The position numbers were made by a program, and so were the translations under genes. 64,000 nucleotides of DNA from Kangiella geojedonensis. Its GTDB lineage: Bacteria > Pseudomonadota > Gammaproteobacteria > Enterobacterales > Kangiellaceae. Below the pieces are notes generated by a model, which was given only the letters and a program-made list of their open reading frames with translations, did not search any database and had not been told where the DNA came from. Below, one piece after another: positions 47,634-56,038 of the stretch (the stretch's first letter is position 1; each line of letters opens with the position of its first letter). Where the stretch lies: assembly GCF_000981765.1 (NCBI RefSeq), contig NZ_CP010975.1, positions 682,001 through 746,000 on the forward strand, given 5' to 3'.

Positions 47634-48281
47634 ATGAGTGATAAAACTAGCTCGAGTGAAAAAAAAATCCCACAAGTCGCTGTAATTACAGGTGATATTG
47701 TCAATTCACAAAATAGTGAGCAAGGTGACGATTGGCTTTCTGCGCTAAAAAAACAGCTGTCGTACTATGGAGAAAGTCCTCGTGACTGGCAAATTTATCG
47801 TGGTGATAGCTTTCAACTGATTGTGTATAAAGCGGAAGATGCATTTGGTGTAGCGCTAAGGCTTAAAGCCGTGATTAAGCGTTATAAAGAACTGGATGTG
47901 CGCATGGCTATCGGTGTGGGTGATTTAGAGCATCATGCAGACCAAGTATTGCAGTCGAACGGCGAAGCCTTCGTGAATTCGGGGAGAAAGTTCGACTCGC
48001 TCAAAAAACAGACGCTTGCTGTAAAAACTCCCTGGCAAGATTTTGATAAAGCGATTAATCTGTTCATCAAGTTAGCGTTATTAACGATTGATGATTGGTC
48101 TGAAACCAGTGCTGAGGTGGTTGCGGCCAGTCTAGAGCATCCGCAGGCGACACAGAAAGAAATTGCGGCGCTATTAGCAATACCGCAAAGCCGTGTCAGT
48201 GAGCGTTTATCGCGCGCAGGTTATGACGCGATTCGAGATGTGGAAGAGTATTATCGAGCTGCGATCAAAGAGCGAATATAA
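47634..48281 (+). CDS. SatD-family protein
   Basis: 215-residue protein of the SatD family. The N-terminal part (VAVITGDIVNSQ, WQIYRGDSFQLIV, LDVRMAIGVGDL, SNGEAFVNSGRKFDSL) is a ferredoxin-like alpha/beta domain reminiscent of nucleotidyl cyclase folds; the C-terminal part (ATQKEIAALLAIPQSRVSERL) is a helix-turn-helix. SatD was first noted in a streptococcal acid-tolerance locus; the molecular function is unknown. An AAGG site precedes the ATG. It is followed at 38 bp by a DUF3307 membrane protein, its frequent partner. The repeated upstream motif suggests autoregulation. Confidence 0.85.
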   Translation: MSDKTSSSEKKIPQVAVITGDIVNSQNSEQGDDWLSALKKQLSYYGESPRDWQIYRGDSFQLIVYKAEDAFGVALRLKAVIKRYKELDVRMAIGVGDLEHHADQVLQSNGEAFVNSGRKFDSLKKQTLAVKTPWQDFDKAINLFIKLALLTIDDWSETSAEVVAASLEHPQATQKEIAALLAIPQSRVSERLSRAGYDAIRDVEEYYRAAIKERI

Positions 48282-48319
48282 GTGCCGAGAAGGTGTATTA
48301 AAACGAAACAGGGTAGGTC

Positions 48320-49069
48320 ATGACCATACTATTATTAAAATTATTGATGGCACATTTAGTCGCTGATTTTTTAATCCAACCGCTATCATGGGTCAAAGAC
48401 AAAGAGCGCAAAGCCTTTGTATCAAAAAAACTGGTATGGCACTCGCTAGTTCATGCAGCCTTATATGCCATGGCATTTGCATTTTCACCACAGTATTGGT
48501 TGGGATGGTTATTACTGGTGGTAACACATTATGTGATTGACGGCTTTAAGTCGGTCAGTAGCCGTTATATAAATCAAGAAGCTTCCTTATTCTTTAATCG
48601 AAGAAGTTTATTCATTATTGATCAGCTACTTCATGTCGTTATTATCGTCGCGGTAGTTGGTTACTACTTTCCTGAGCTCTATGATATTGCTATTGATGCA
48701 GAACAACTGTGGCTGCTGGCAATAGCTTTGTTGTTACTTACTCGTGTCTCGTCGATTATCATTAAAGTGCTGATATCTCGCTGGACTCCTTTAAGTGTCG
48801 ATGACCCGGGCAACACAAATCACTCGTTAGCTAACGCTGGTAGCTATATCGGTTTTCTTGAGCGCTTATTCATTTTTGTATTTATTGTGACGGGACACTG
48901 GGAAGGCGTGGGTTTCTTGCTCGCTGCGAAATCAGTGTTCCGGTTTGGCGATCTGAAAGACGCTCATGATCGCCGTTTAACCGAGTATATTTTGATAGGA
49001 ACCTTGATTAGCTTTGGTCTCGCCATCGCCATCAGTTTGGGTTATGTGTATTTCAAAGGACTAGTTTAA
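48320..49069 (+). CDS. DUF3307 membrane protein
   Basis: 249-residue inner-membrane protein. The N-terminus LLKLLMAHLVADFLIQPLSWVKDKERKAF and HYVIDGFK are the DUF3307 signature. Helices lie at about 2-20, 45-75, 98-120, 132-152, 185-205 and 222-245. The conserved His and Asp residues in the first half may bind metal or substrate (inference). It is cotranscribed with SatD, a widespread pairing of unknown role. Its end overlaps the convergent DUF6279 gene by four bases. Confidence 0.85.
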   Translation: MTILLLKLLMAHLVADFLIQPLSWVKDKERKAFVSKKLVWHSLVHAALYAMAFAFSPQYWLGWLLLVVTHYVIDGFKSVSSRYINQEASLFFNRRSLFIIDQLLHVVIIVAVVGYYFPELYDIAIDAEQLWLLAIALLLLTRVSSIIIKVLISRWTPLSVDDPGNTNHSLANAGSYIGFLERLFIFVFIVTGHWEGVGFLLAAKSVFRFGDLKDAHDRRLTEYILIGTLISFGLAIAISLGYVYFKGLV

Positions 49070-49914
49070 TTCGCGTCCTGAATTAAGTCCTTAAAGTCTT
49101 CACGATAGTCGTTAAGGAACTCGATAAAGTGTTCGATCTGTTCATCAGATAAGGTGTTGAAGAGTTCGATGAGGTGGGTTTTGAAAACCTCCTGGTTTCG
49201 CTCTCTAAGTTGCTTAAGCTCAAGAGAGCTTAACTGACGGGGCTTGCGCAGTAAGCTATAAAGCGCTTTTTGGCCAGACTCAGTGCGGCGTTCTTGAAGT
49301 GCCAGATGGAAAGCTTCTCGCCACTTACTTAGATATTGACTTCTAAGCCCAAAAGTAGGTTGAGTGTTTTTAACCATGCTCTTAATAATGGTTTCCTGCT
49401 CTTCAGTAAGATCGTCAAACCACTCATCATAATAGTCGATAGCTTCCTCAAGCTCTTGCTCTGCCCGATCTTCTTTATCGGTATTTTGATACTCTTCGGC
49501 TTGCTCTTTTGCAGATGAGTTTATATTTTTAATCAACTCATCGACTTGCTTATCATTTAGAAGAGATAGCTCTTCAACAGCATCATCCAGAACTTGGTTT
49601 AAAATGGTCTGATAAAAATCAGAAAGACGATCACTGTAGCTGTCATAGGTTTGCTCTAAATTTCGTTTGCGAAGGTCGCTTGATAGATCTCCAATAAACT
49701 GATTATAGCGAGGAAGCTGTGTCGTTCTATGCCAGTAGGCGTGCTTTTCTACTAACGCTTCAATGCGCTCTTCTTGTGTAGAGCTTAAGGTCACGTAATC
49801 ATCGGCGTACCAAGTCGATAACCAAGCAATGCGGTTATACCAAAACTGTAAGCCGCAGCCTTGTAAGGTCAGGAGTGTAAGCGTAATAATGATGATTCTT
49901 TTTGGGGACTTCAA
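49066..49914 (-). CDS. DUF6279-family lipoprotein
   Basis: 282 residues with a lipoprotein signal (LTLLTLQGCGLQ). The mature part is helical and charged, with the family entry FWYNRIAWLSTWYADDYVTLS and the helix SSTQEERIEALVEKHAYWHR. Function unknown. Outer- or inner-membrane anchoring in the periplasm is inferred. Convergent with DUF3307 gene and overlapping its stop codon. Confidence 0.82.
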   Translation of the reverse strand: MKSPKRIIIITLTLLTLQGCGLQFWYNRIAWLSTWYADDYVTLSSTQEERIEALVEKHAYWHRTTQLPRYNQFIGDLSSDLRKRNLEQTYDSYSDRLSDFYQTILNQVLDDAVEELSLLNDKQVDELIKNINSSAKEQAEEYQNTDKEDRAEQELEEAIDYYDEWFDDLTEEQETIIKSMVKNTQPTFGLRSQYLSKWREAFHLALQERRTESGQKALYSLLRKPRQLSSLELKQLRERNQEVFKTHLIELFNTLSDEQIEHFIEFLNDYREDFKDLIQDAN

Positions 49915-50144
49915 ATGTATATCCTCTTTTGCGTGTGTCTATAACCTAGGCAATTAACGGCTAATTAGCAAATATATCCTGTATCAAAATATAAATACTA
50001 AACGATAAGCCTGAATATTATGTGAATTTAAGGTTCGTCAGTTTCGTACTAATTGAGAAAAAAAACGGCTCGTAATACACTTAGCGATGATTTTATAGGG
50101 GCATGCCCTAAAGGACGTCATCACAAAATGATAAAGAGGATTCC

Positions 50145-52292
50145 ATGAATACATTATTTACTGGCGGCTTATCGCTTAAGAAACTAGTCGTCGCTTCGCT
50201 GGTTTGGGGGGTGATTCTTACTGGGTGCTCAGACTCGGAGAAGAAAAGTGTTGCGAAGCCAAGCTTTGATATAGAACGAGTAACCGAGAGCGCTTGGTTA
50301 TACAGCGCTTTGCCCGAAAATACGGTGGCTTATGCACGTATACCTAATCCATGGTCAGGTTTTTCAGCTAAGGATGATAGCTTTAAGTACGCATTAGGCA
50401 ATCAGCATCATGTTGAAGCGGTTAAGCAGATTCAACAGGGCGTTCAGGATAATATCATCAGCAAGTTAGAGGATGAGGTTAAGCCTTTAGCGCAGTTTTA
50501 TGTGGAGCATACTAAAGGCCCTGTCGAGATAGCGTTCGTTAGCCAGAATGGCCAGCCAGTTGTATTTATGGCAACGCGGTTAGATTATAGTGATGACAAC
50601 AGTTTTAATGCAGCTTTTTCGGAATTGGTAAAAGCTATACCTAATGCCAGCGTGATGCCTCAAGAAGATCAAGCCACAGGTATCGTAAGCTTTGGGCCTG
50701 GCGCTGCCGTTTATTATCGTTATGACTCTAACGAGCGGCAACTGTTGTTAATTAGTGGCATGGGTTCCTCAGTAACAAGCCTTGAGAATGCAGCGTCGAC
50801 CATAAAGCCTAACCAAAAGCATGAGATGTTAAAGCTGGAGCAGGAAATTGATTCCAGCCATGAAGGTTTGTTTGTCTGGGCTAGCCCTAAAAACGCTATG
50901 CCATTCATGCAAATGGGCTTGCCGCCGCAGAAGCTCGCCAAGCTAAAAGAATTTAGTCTTGATAAAGCGGAAGGTTTAGCATTTGGTTATGGCGTAAGTG
51001 GTGGTAAAACACGCTTAAAGTTATTGGTAGATATGCCAATTGATGATCAGAGCCGATATCTACCAGCGGTAAGTAATGATATTACAATTAAATCTGTCGG
51101 TACTCCAAAGTGGGCTTCTGTTATCTCTATTCCGACGGCTGAGCAGGCTAAAAAGTTGATCGATAAACTGCATCAGGAAGGTATTGACGGTGTTAAGTCT
51201 TGGGAAGCGATAAATCAAAATACACAAAAAGAGCTTGGCAGTAGCATTGAGACATTACTCAATACGTTTGGGCCCGAAGTTGTTATATTCAAAGATCGAG
51301 TTGGAATCTTCGCCGCGGTAACTTATACCCCGAGTGATGTTGCTGCTTTAATGAAAAAAGCACAAGAAACAGCGACGGTCGATTATAAGACATACCAGCA
51401 AGGTAATACTGAAATTCACCACTTGGCCATGTCGCCTATCGGCGATGGCTTGGGAGTGAACTCAAGCGATGGCTCTGAGTTTGGACCTACACTGCTCAGA
51501 AATTATAGAGAGAATGTATTTTGGACAATAGAAGGCAGTCAGGTAATTTTTGCTTCCGTCCCGCAGTTACTGTTGGAAAGACAAGAGCGTGGTGCAGACA
51601 CTTCAGTAGCGGATTGGTTTAAAGCTGAGCAGGGGTATAATCCAGAAGGGACTTTACTGGGGTTCTCATCATCGGTTGAGGATTTATCGCGAAGCAGTTA
51701 CCACTACTATCTTGAGTTATTGATGATTCTATCGGACCTATCAGGTGCTGAAGTAGACTTGCTTTCTTTCCCTACGGCAAATCAGTTAGGTTTCCCTGAA
51801 AAAGGAGCGATTAGTTTCGGCCTACGTTCAGACAATAACATCTTAGGGCTGGAGTTCGCTTTTGAGAATGGTGGGACTGACTTGTTACACGGTCTGGGCT
51901 CAACCAGCTCCATTGCTGTTATCGGTATCTTAGCGGCTGTTTCCATACCGGCTTATCAGGATTATACCGTTCGTGCTGAAATGTCTGCGGCGACTTATGC
52001 CGCTGAAGCAGTGAAGGTGCAAATTACAGAGGCCTTGATTCTTGGGGCTGAGGTTGAGGACTTGGATAATGGCTTTGAAAGTATTCAAGCAGCAGAAGAT
52101 TATGAAAATTCAGTGATTGAGAAGATTGTGGTCAATGATGGCGTCATTACGATGTTCTTTAAAAACGATCGCTTAGGCTATGGCCCTCAGACTTTAGTGT
52201 ATGTACCGATGTTTGATGGAGACCGAATTACCTATTGGGATTGTACTGGTGGTACGGTTGAAGAAAAGTATCGACCGGTTCAGTGTCGATAA
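50145..52292 (+). CDS. Lipoprotein with C-terminal type IV pilin-like domain
   Basis: 715 residues. A lipoprotein signal ends in ILTGC (Cys28). Residues about 45-575 form a large periplasmic region (LYSALPENTVAYARIPNPW; reminiscent of DUF3352-type proteins) of unknown function. At 587-608 a hydrophobic helix, SSIAVIGILAAVSIPAYQDYTVR, is the signature of type IV major pilins, followed by a pilin-like alpha/beta domain (609-715) ending in WDCTGGT...YRPVQC, with Cys700 and Cys714 in the place of the pilin disulfide loop. The usual prepilin leader and cleavage motif (G-F-x-x-x-E) are absent before the helix. An AGAGGA site precedes the ATG. Single gene, ended by a terminator at 52308. The fusion is seen directly; function is unknown. 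Confidence 0.85.
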   Translation: MNTLFTGGLSLKKLVVASLVWGVILTGCSDSEKKSVAKPSFDIERVTESAWLYSALPENTVAYARIPNPWSGFSAKDDSFKYALGNQHHVEAVKQIQQGVQDNIISKLEDEVKPLAQFYVEHTKGPVEIAFVSQNGQPVVFMATRLDYSDDNSFNAAFSELVKAIPNASVMPQEDQATGIVSFGPGAAVYYRYDSNERQLLLISGMGSSVTSLENAASTIKPNQKHEMLKLEQEIDSSHEGLFVWASPKNAMPFMQMGLPPQKLAKLKEFSLDKAEGLAFGYGVSGGKTRLKLLVDMPIDDQSRYLPAVSNDITIKSVGTPKWASVISIPTAEQAKKLIDKLHQEGIDGVKSWEAINQNTQKELGSSIETLLNTFGPEVVIFKDRVGIFAAVTYTPSDVAALMKKAQETATVDYKTYQQGNTEIHHLAMSPIGDGLGVNSSDGSEFGPTLLRNYRENVFWTIEGSQVIFASVPQLLLERQERGADTSVADWFKAEQGYNPEGTLLGFSSSVEDLSRSSYHYYLELLMILSDLSGAEVDLLSFPTANQLGFPEKGAISFGLRSDNNILGLEFAFENGGTDLLHGLGSTSSIAVIGILAAVSIPAYQDYTVRAEMSAATYAAEAVKVQITEALILGAEVEDLDNGFESIQAAEDYENSVIEKIVVNDGVITMFFKNDRLGYGPQTLVYVPMFDGDRITYWDCTGGTVEEKYRPVQCR

Positions 52293-52307
52293 TGCTTGAT
52301 GCTAAAT

Positions 52308-52337
52308 AAAAAAGGTGAGCATTTGCTCACCTTTTTT
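52308..52337. terminator. Bidirectional intrinsic terminator
   Basis: A-tract, GGTGAGC, four-base loop, GCTCACC, T-tract, between the converging lipoprotein and fklB genes. Confidence 0.93.
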
Positions 52338-52354
52338 ATGCTCGAAGAAAATTA

Positions 52355-52975
52355 TTAAGCAACGATGTCTAATAATTCAATATCGAATACTAATGCTTGG
52401 TAAGGACCAATGGCACCACCAGCACCACGCTCACCATAAGCAAGGTTATATGGAACATAAAGTTTCCACTTAGACCCTACAGGCATTTTTTGCAGTGCTT
52501 CAGTCCAGCCAGGAATCACGCCGCCAACAGGGAACTCAGCAGGCTCACCGCGTTTATAAGAGCTATCGAACTCTTGGCCATTTACTAATGTGCCTGCGTA
52601 GTGTGTTTTAACCGTAGACTCAGCTGTTGGGATCTCGCCAGAGCCTTCTGTAATCACTTCGTATTGAAGGCCGCTGTCTAAAACAGTGACTTCATCACGC
52701 TTAGCATTTTCAGCTAGAAAAGCTTCGCCTTCAGCAGCAAATTCCTTTGCTTTTTGGGCGTTTTCTTCTTCAACGATCTTTTGAATTTCTTGGAAGGCCG
52801 CGTTTAGGTCTTCGTTAGAAACTTGAGATTCGTTGCCAGCGAAGGCGTCTTGGATGCCAGCGATAACTGCATCAATAGTAACGCCTGGGAATGCGCCGCT
52901 GACCTGTTGGCCCATTTGAAGGCCTATACCGTATGAAGCCTTTGCTTCAGTTGTAGAAAAATCTGTAGTTGACAT
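52355..52975 (-). CDS. fklB: FKBP-type peptidyl-prolyl isomerase FklB (FKBP22)
   Basis: 206 residues, the same length as E. coli FklB. The N-terminal helical dimerisation domain (TEAKASYGIGLQMGQQ, about 1-90) is joined by a long helix to the FKBP domain (about 98-206) with VKTHYAGTLVNGQEFDSS, GGVIPGWTEALQKMPVGSKW and YGERGAGG. No signal peptide, so it is cytosolic, unlike FkpA. Catalyses Xaa-Pro isomerisation in folding proteins. Confidence 0.94.
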   Translation of the reverse strand: MSTTDFSTTEAKASYGIGLQMGQQVSGAFPGVTIDAVIAGIQDAFAGNESQVSNEDLNAAFQEIQKIVEEENAQKAKEFAAEGEAFLAENAKRDEVTVLDSGLQYEVITEGSGEIPTAESTVKTHYAGTLVNGQEFDSSYKRGEPAEFPVGGVIPGWTEALQKMPVGSKWKLYVPYNLAYGERGAGGAIGPYQALVFDIELLDIVA

Positions 52976-53141
52976 GGAGTCTCCGTCATAGGTGTCTAAG
53001 AAGTTCTAATGGGGGTTATTTCCAATTTTTAAAGCCGATAGACATTTATTCTTAGGAATTAATGTAAAAACCTAAATCATGGCTAGTATCGGCAGTTGGT
53101 TTTGGCATAATACGCAGTCTAATCGATGCTGGCTTTGTCTT

Positions 53142-54044
53142 ATGTGGTTTAAAAACTGTTTTATTTATTATCTCAGCTCAGAATTTGAGCACTCAGAAAG
53201 TTCTTTGGAAGAAAGTCTTAAAAATCAAAGCTTTAAAGAAATAGGCAGGCAAGAGACCGACGCTTTTGGCTGGGTATCGCCGTTAGGAAGAGGCCATGAA
53301 AGCTTGGTCTACTGTGCCAATGGAGCTTTTTTACTGTCGATGCGCAAAGAGCAAAAAGTCATTCCTGCCAGCATGGTCAAAGAAGCGTTGGAAGATCGAG
53401 TCGCTCAAATTGAAGATGCTGAAGGAAGGAAAGTTTATGGCAAGGAAAAAGCCAACCTGAAAGACGATATTCTGAGCCTACTAAAACCTAAAGCCTTAAC
53501 AAAGTCTAATCATGTCTATGGGTATATTGATACTCGGCATGAATTATTAGTGGTGAATGCGGGCAGTGCTAGTGCTGCGGATGCTTTTGTTGAACTTCTG
53601 ATTGAGTCCTTAGGTTCATTGGGTGCTGTACGCCTGATGGGCGAAGAAAGTCCAGGGTCCATCATGAATCAGTGGGTTTTGGGCGGCTTGCCGAGCAATC
53701 TGGAGCTCACCGGACAGTTTGATTTACAAGATCCCAAAGATGACCGCGTGATCAAGATTAAAGGTGAGCAAGATTTAGAACTGGTCAAAGAGTTGCTGGA
53801 AGATGGCTTCTGGGTGCAAAAAATGGGGCTACGCAAGCCTGATGAGTTTAGCTCTGTGCTAACAAGCGACTTATTGCTGAAGAGCCTTAAGTTTGATGAT
53901 GAGTTGTTAAAAGAGAACGATGATATCGATTCACAAGATAAATTGGCACGTTTAGATGCTGATTTTGTGTTAATGACGCAAACTATGGCACAATTCATTA
54001 AAGAGTTAATGCAACATTTCAAAGTCAATACGGACAAAGAATGA
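53142..54044 (+). CDS. rdgC: Recombination-associated protein RdgC
   Basis: Ring-shaped DNA-binding protein that modulates RecA-dependent recombination. With the start at 53142 it has 300 residues (E. coli 303). Start chosen because MWFKNCFIYYLS matches the family N-terminus; an in-frame ATG at 53079 adds 21 unrelated residues. Conserved blocks: GWVSPLG, RKEQKVIPASMVKEALEDRV, DSQDKLARLDADFVLMT. Its stop codon overlaps the start of the next gene by four bases (ATGA), so the two are cotranslated. Confidence 0.94.
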   Translation: MWFKNCFIYYLSSEFEHSESSLEESLKNQSFKEIGRQETDAFGWVSPLGRGHESLVYCANGAFLLSMRKEQKVIPASMVKEALEDRVAQIEDAEGRKVYGKEKANLKDDILSLLKPKALTKSNHVYGYIDTRHELLVVNAGSASAADAFVELLIESLGSLGAVRLMGEESPGSIMNQWVLGGLPSNLELTGQFDLQDPKDDRVIKIKGEQDLELVKELLEDGFWVQKMGLRKPDEFSSVLTSDLLLKSLKFDDELLKENDDIDSQDKLARLDADFVLMTQTMAQFIKELMQHFKVNTDKE

Positions 54045-55465
54045 TTGAGCACGATAAAAGCCTGACAACAGAGCAGAAAGCGTTAGCGGTTAATCTTAAT
54101 AACCAACAGTACGGCACATTTGTTGAAATCGGCGCGGGGCAAGAAGTTGCACGCCAGTTTTTTTCAGCGGGCGCGGCTGCGGGTACGGTTGCAAAAACCA
54201 TGTCTGCTTATGATATGCAGGTCAGTGATGATATCTATGGTAAAGCTGGGCGTTACGTTAGTCGCGAACGCTTAGAGCAGATGCTCGATTATGAATATGA
54301 CTTATTGCACAAGCGCTTAGACGCTGTGCGCCCAGAAGAGACCTTATATTTCAGCTATGCGGCTACAGTGACGGCAAAAAGTTATAGCCAGAAGAATGAG
54401 TGCCATGGTTGGATAGGTATTCGACTTCAGCTTGAGCCAGGTGCTCCCGCTAGCGAAATTCTGATGCACGTTAGGATGCTGGATGACACCAATCGTGAGC
54501 AATCCGAAGCCTTAGGTATTTTAGGCGTTAACGTGGTTTATGGTGCCTTCCACTACCATCAAGAACCCAAAGTTTTCATTGAGTCTTTGTTGGATAACCT
54601 GATTAACCCATTTGGTCAAAAGCGAATTGAGATTGATTTGATCCATTTCTCAGGCCATCACTTTGAATCAGTCGAAAACCGTCTAATGAACCTACATTTG
54701 GTTCGCTCATGGTGTTGTCGTGCCGTCATGTTTGATGCCAAAGGCAGCTCTGAAGTGCCGATGAGCCTGCTTCGTAAAAAAGATGTCTTGGTCATTCGTG
54801 GGTCATTTAAGCCACCGACTAAGGTCCATGTGGATATGACTGAAGCGGCGATGAAGCAATTCCTCGAAGAAGAGGGCGTGCAAAACGATAAGGTGTGTAC
54901 TGTCGCAGAAATTACCATGGCGGAGCTGGATAGTGATGTTGAAACCGAAGACGCAGACTTCTTAGCGCGAGTCGATTTGCTGAACAAGCTTGGTTATAAC
55001 GTATTAATTTCTGATTACCTCCGTTTCTTTAGACTACGATCTTGGATGCGTCGCTATACGCAAAACCGAATCGGCATTGTGCTGAGTATTCTAGACTTCG
55101 ATCAGCTGTTTGACGCTAAGTACTATAAAGGTCTAGAAGGTGGCATCCTTGAGGCTATGGGTAAGCTATTTTCGGGTAACACCAATGTATATGTTTACCC
55201 CACACGTCGTGATAATACCTTGATTACGTTGGACAATGTTGAGGTTGATGATGATGCCAAATATATTCTTAAGCATTTAACTCATAACAAGTTATTAGTG
55301 CCGGTTAAAAACTGGAACGACAAACACTTACACATTTCAGCGCGCCATATTGCAACCAAGATCCCTCTCGGACAAGGTGATTGGGAGCAGCAGCTACCCG
55401 AAGAAATCCGAGAAGAAATCAAAGCGCGATGTATGTTTGGTTATTGTGAGTTACCAGAGGAGTAA
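54041..55465 (+). CDS. Nucleotidyltransferase-like protein of unclear function
   Basis: 474 residues. The N-terminus (QYGTFVEIGAGQEVARQFF, GTVAKTMSAYDM, YVSRERLEQMLDYE) belongs to a family often labelled nicotinate-nucleotide adenylyltransferase or, wrongly, TonB receptor in databases (recalled from general knowledge). At 253-263 it has RGSFKPPTKVH, which resembles the G-x-F-x-P-x-H core of nucleotidyl transferases, but a HxGH motif is incomplete and no ISSTxxR is seen. No signal peptide or membrane helix; probably cytoplasmic. Overlaps rdgC by four bases and ychJ by one, so the three form one operon. True reaction unknown. Confidence 0.75.
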   Translation: MIEHDKSLTTEQKALAVNLNNQQYGTFVEIGAGQEVARQFFSAGAAAGTVAKTMSAYDMQVSDDIYGKAGRYVSRERLEQMLDYEYDLLHKRLDAVRPEETLYFSYAATVTAKSYSQKNECHGWIGIRLQLEPGAPASEILMHVRMLDDTNREQSEALGILGVNVVYGAFHYHQEPKVFIESLLDNLINPFGQKRIEIDLIHFSGHHFESVENRLMNLHLVRSWCCRAVMFDAKGSSEVPMSLLRKKDVLVIRGSFKPPTKVHVDMTEAAMKQFLEEEGVQNDKVCTVAEITMAELDSDVETEDADFLARVDLLNKLGYNVLISDYLRFFRLRSWMRRYTQNRIGIVLSILDFDQLFDAKYYKGLEGGILEAMGKLFSGNTNVYVYPTRRDNTLITLDNVEVDDDAKYILKHLTHNKLLVPVKNWNDKHLHISARHIATKIPLGQGDWEQQLPEEIREEIKARCMFGYCELPEE

Positions 55466-55947
55466 TGCAGTCTGAAGTGTGCCCCTGTGGCAAGACAAGT
55501 AACAAAACCCCTCTAAAGTATGAGGAGTGTTGCCAGCCGCTACACTTAGGGGAGAAGGTGGCGACAACGCCTGAGCAACTGATGCGGTCACGGTATAGCG
55601 CCTATTATTTTGCTTTAGGCCAGTATATCCATGATACTCATCATCAGGATTTCCGTGGCAACACTAGCCCAGAGGAATTTACTCAAAGCGCTCAATCCAC
55701 TCGGTGGTGCCACTTAGAGGTCGTGGAGAGCTCGCAACAGAAACACTCTGGCGTTGTAGAATTTAAAGCGAGCTTTATTGATAAAGATAAACTCCATACC
55801 CTTCATGAAATTTCAAACTTTGTGTTAGAAAACGGTTACTGGTTCTATACCGATGGTCAGTTTCAGCCAAAATCCTCTGAAAAAATTAACAGAAACCAAT
55901 CATGTCCTTGTGGCAGTGGCTTAAAAGCAAAGCGCTGCTGCCTTTAA
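55465..55947 (+). CDS. ychJ: YchJ-family SEC-C zinc-motif protein
   Basis: 160 residues with Cys clusters at both ends: CPCGK...YEECC near the N-terminus and the SEC-C motif CPCGSGLKAKRCC at the C-terminus, which binds zinc. The middle (PEQLMRSRYSAYYFALGQYIHDTHH, RWCHLEV) is the UPF0225/YchJ NTF2-like domain. Function unproven. The ATG overlaps the upstream stop (TAATG). Confidence 0.9.
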   Translation: MQSEVCPCGKTSNKTPLKYEECCQPLHLGEKVATTPEQLMRSRYSAYYFALGQYIHDTHHQDFRGNTSPEEFTQSAQSTRWCHLEVVESSQQKHSGVVEFKASFIDKDKLHTLHEISNFVLENGYWFYTDGQFQPKSSEKINRNQSCPCGSGLKAKRCCL

Positions 55948-55992
55948 CCCCCTCAGTTTTATAAGCGACTAAACCTTTTCCCTTCACTGAGC

Positions 55993-56010
55993 ATCTAATG
56001 TAGATTAGAT
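55993..56010. promoter_or_regulatory. Perfect palindrome upstream of ABC exporter
   Basis: ATCTAAT-GTAG-ATTAGAT, 7-bp arms, 29 bp before the ABC ATPase start. It has the look of a regulator binding site; no regulator gene adjoins it. Confidence 0.45.
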
Positions 56011-56038
56011 GTTGGAAAATAATTTAAAAGGGGAAGGA

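Noticed and set aside
53079-53141. Extended N-terminus for RdgC
   Set aside because: The extra 21 residues (Trp/Cys-rich) have no match in RdgC, whose N-terminus aligns at the later ATG.
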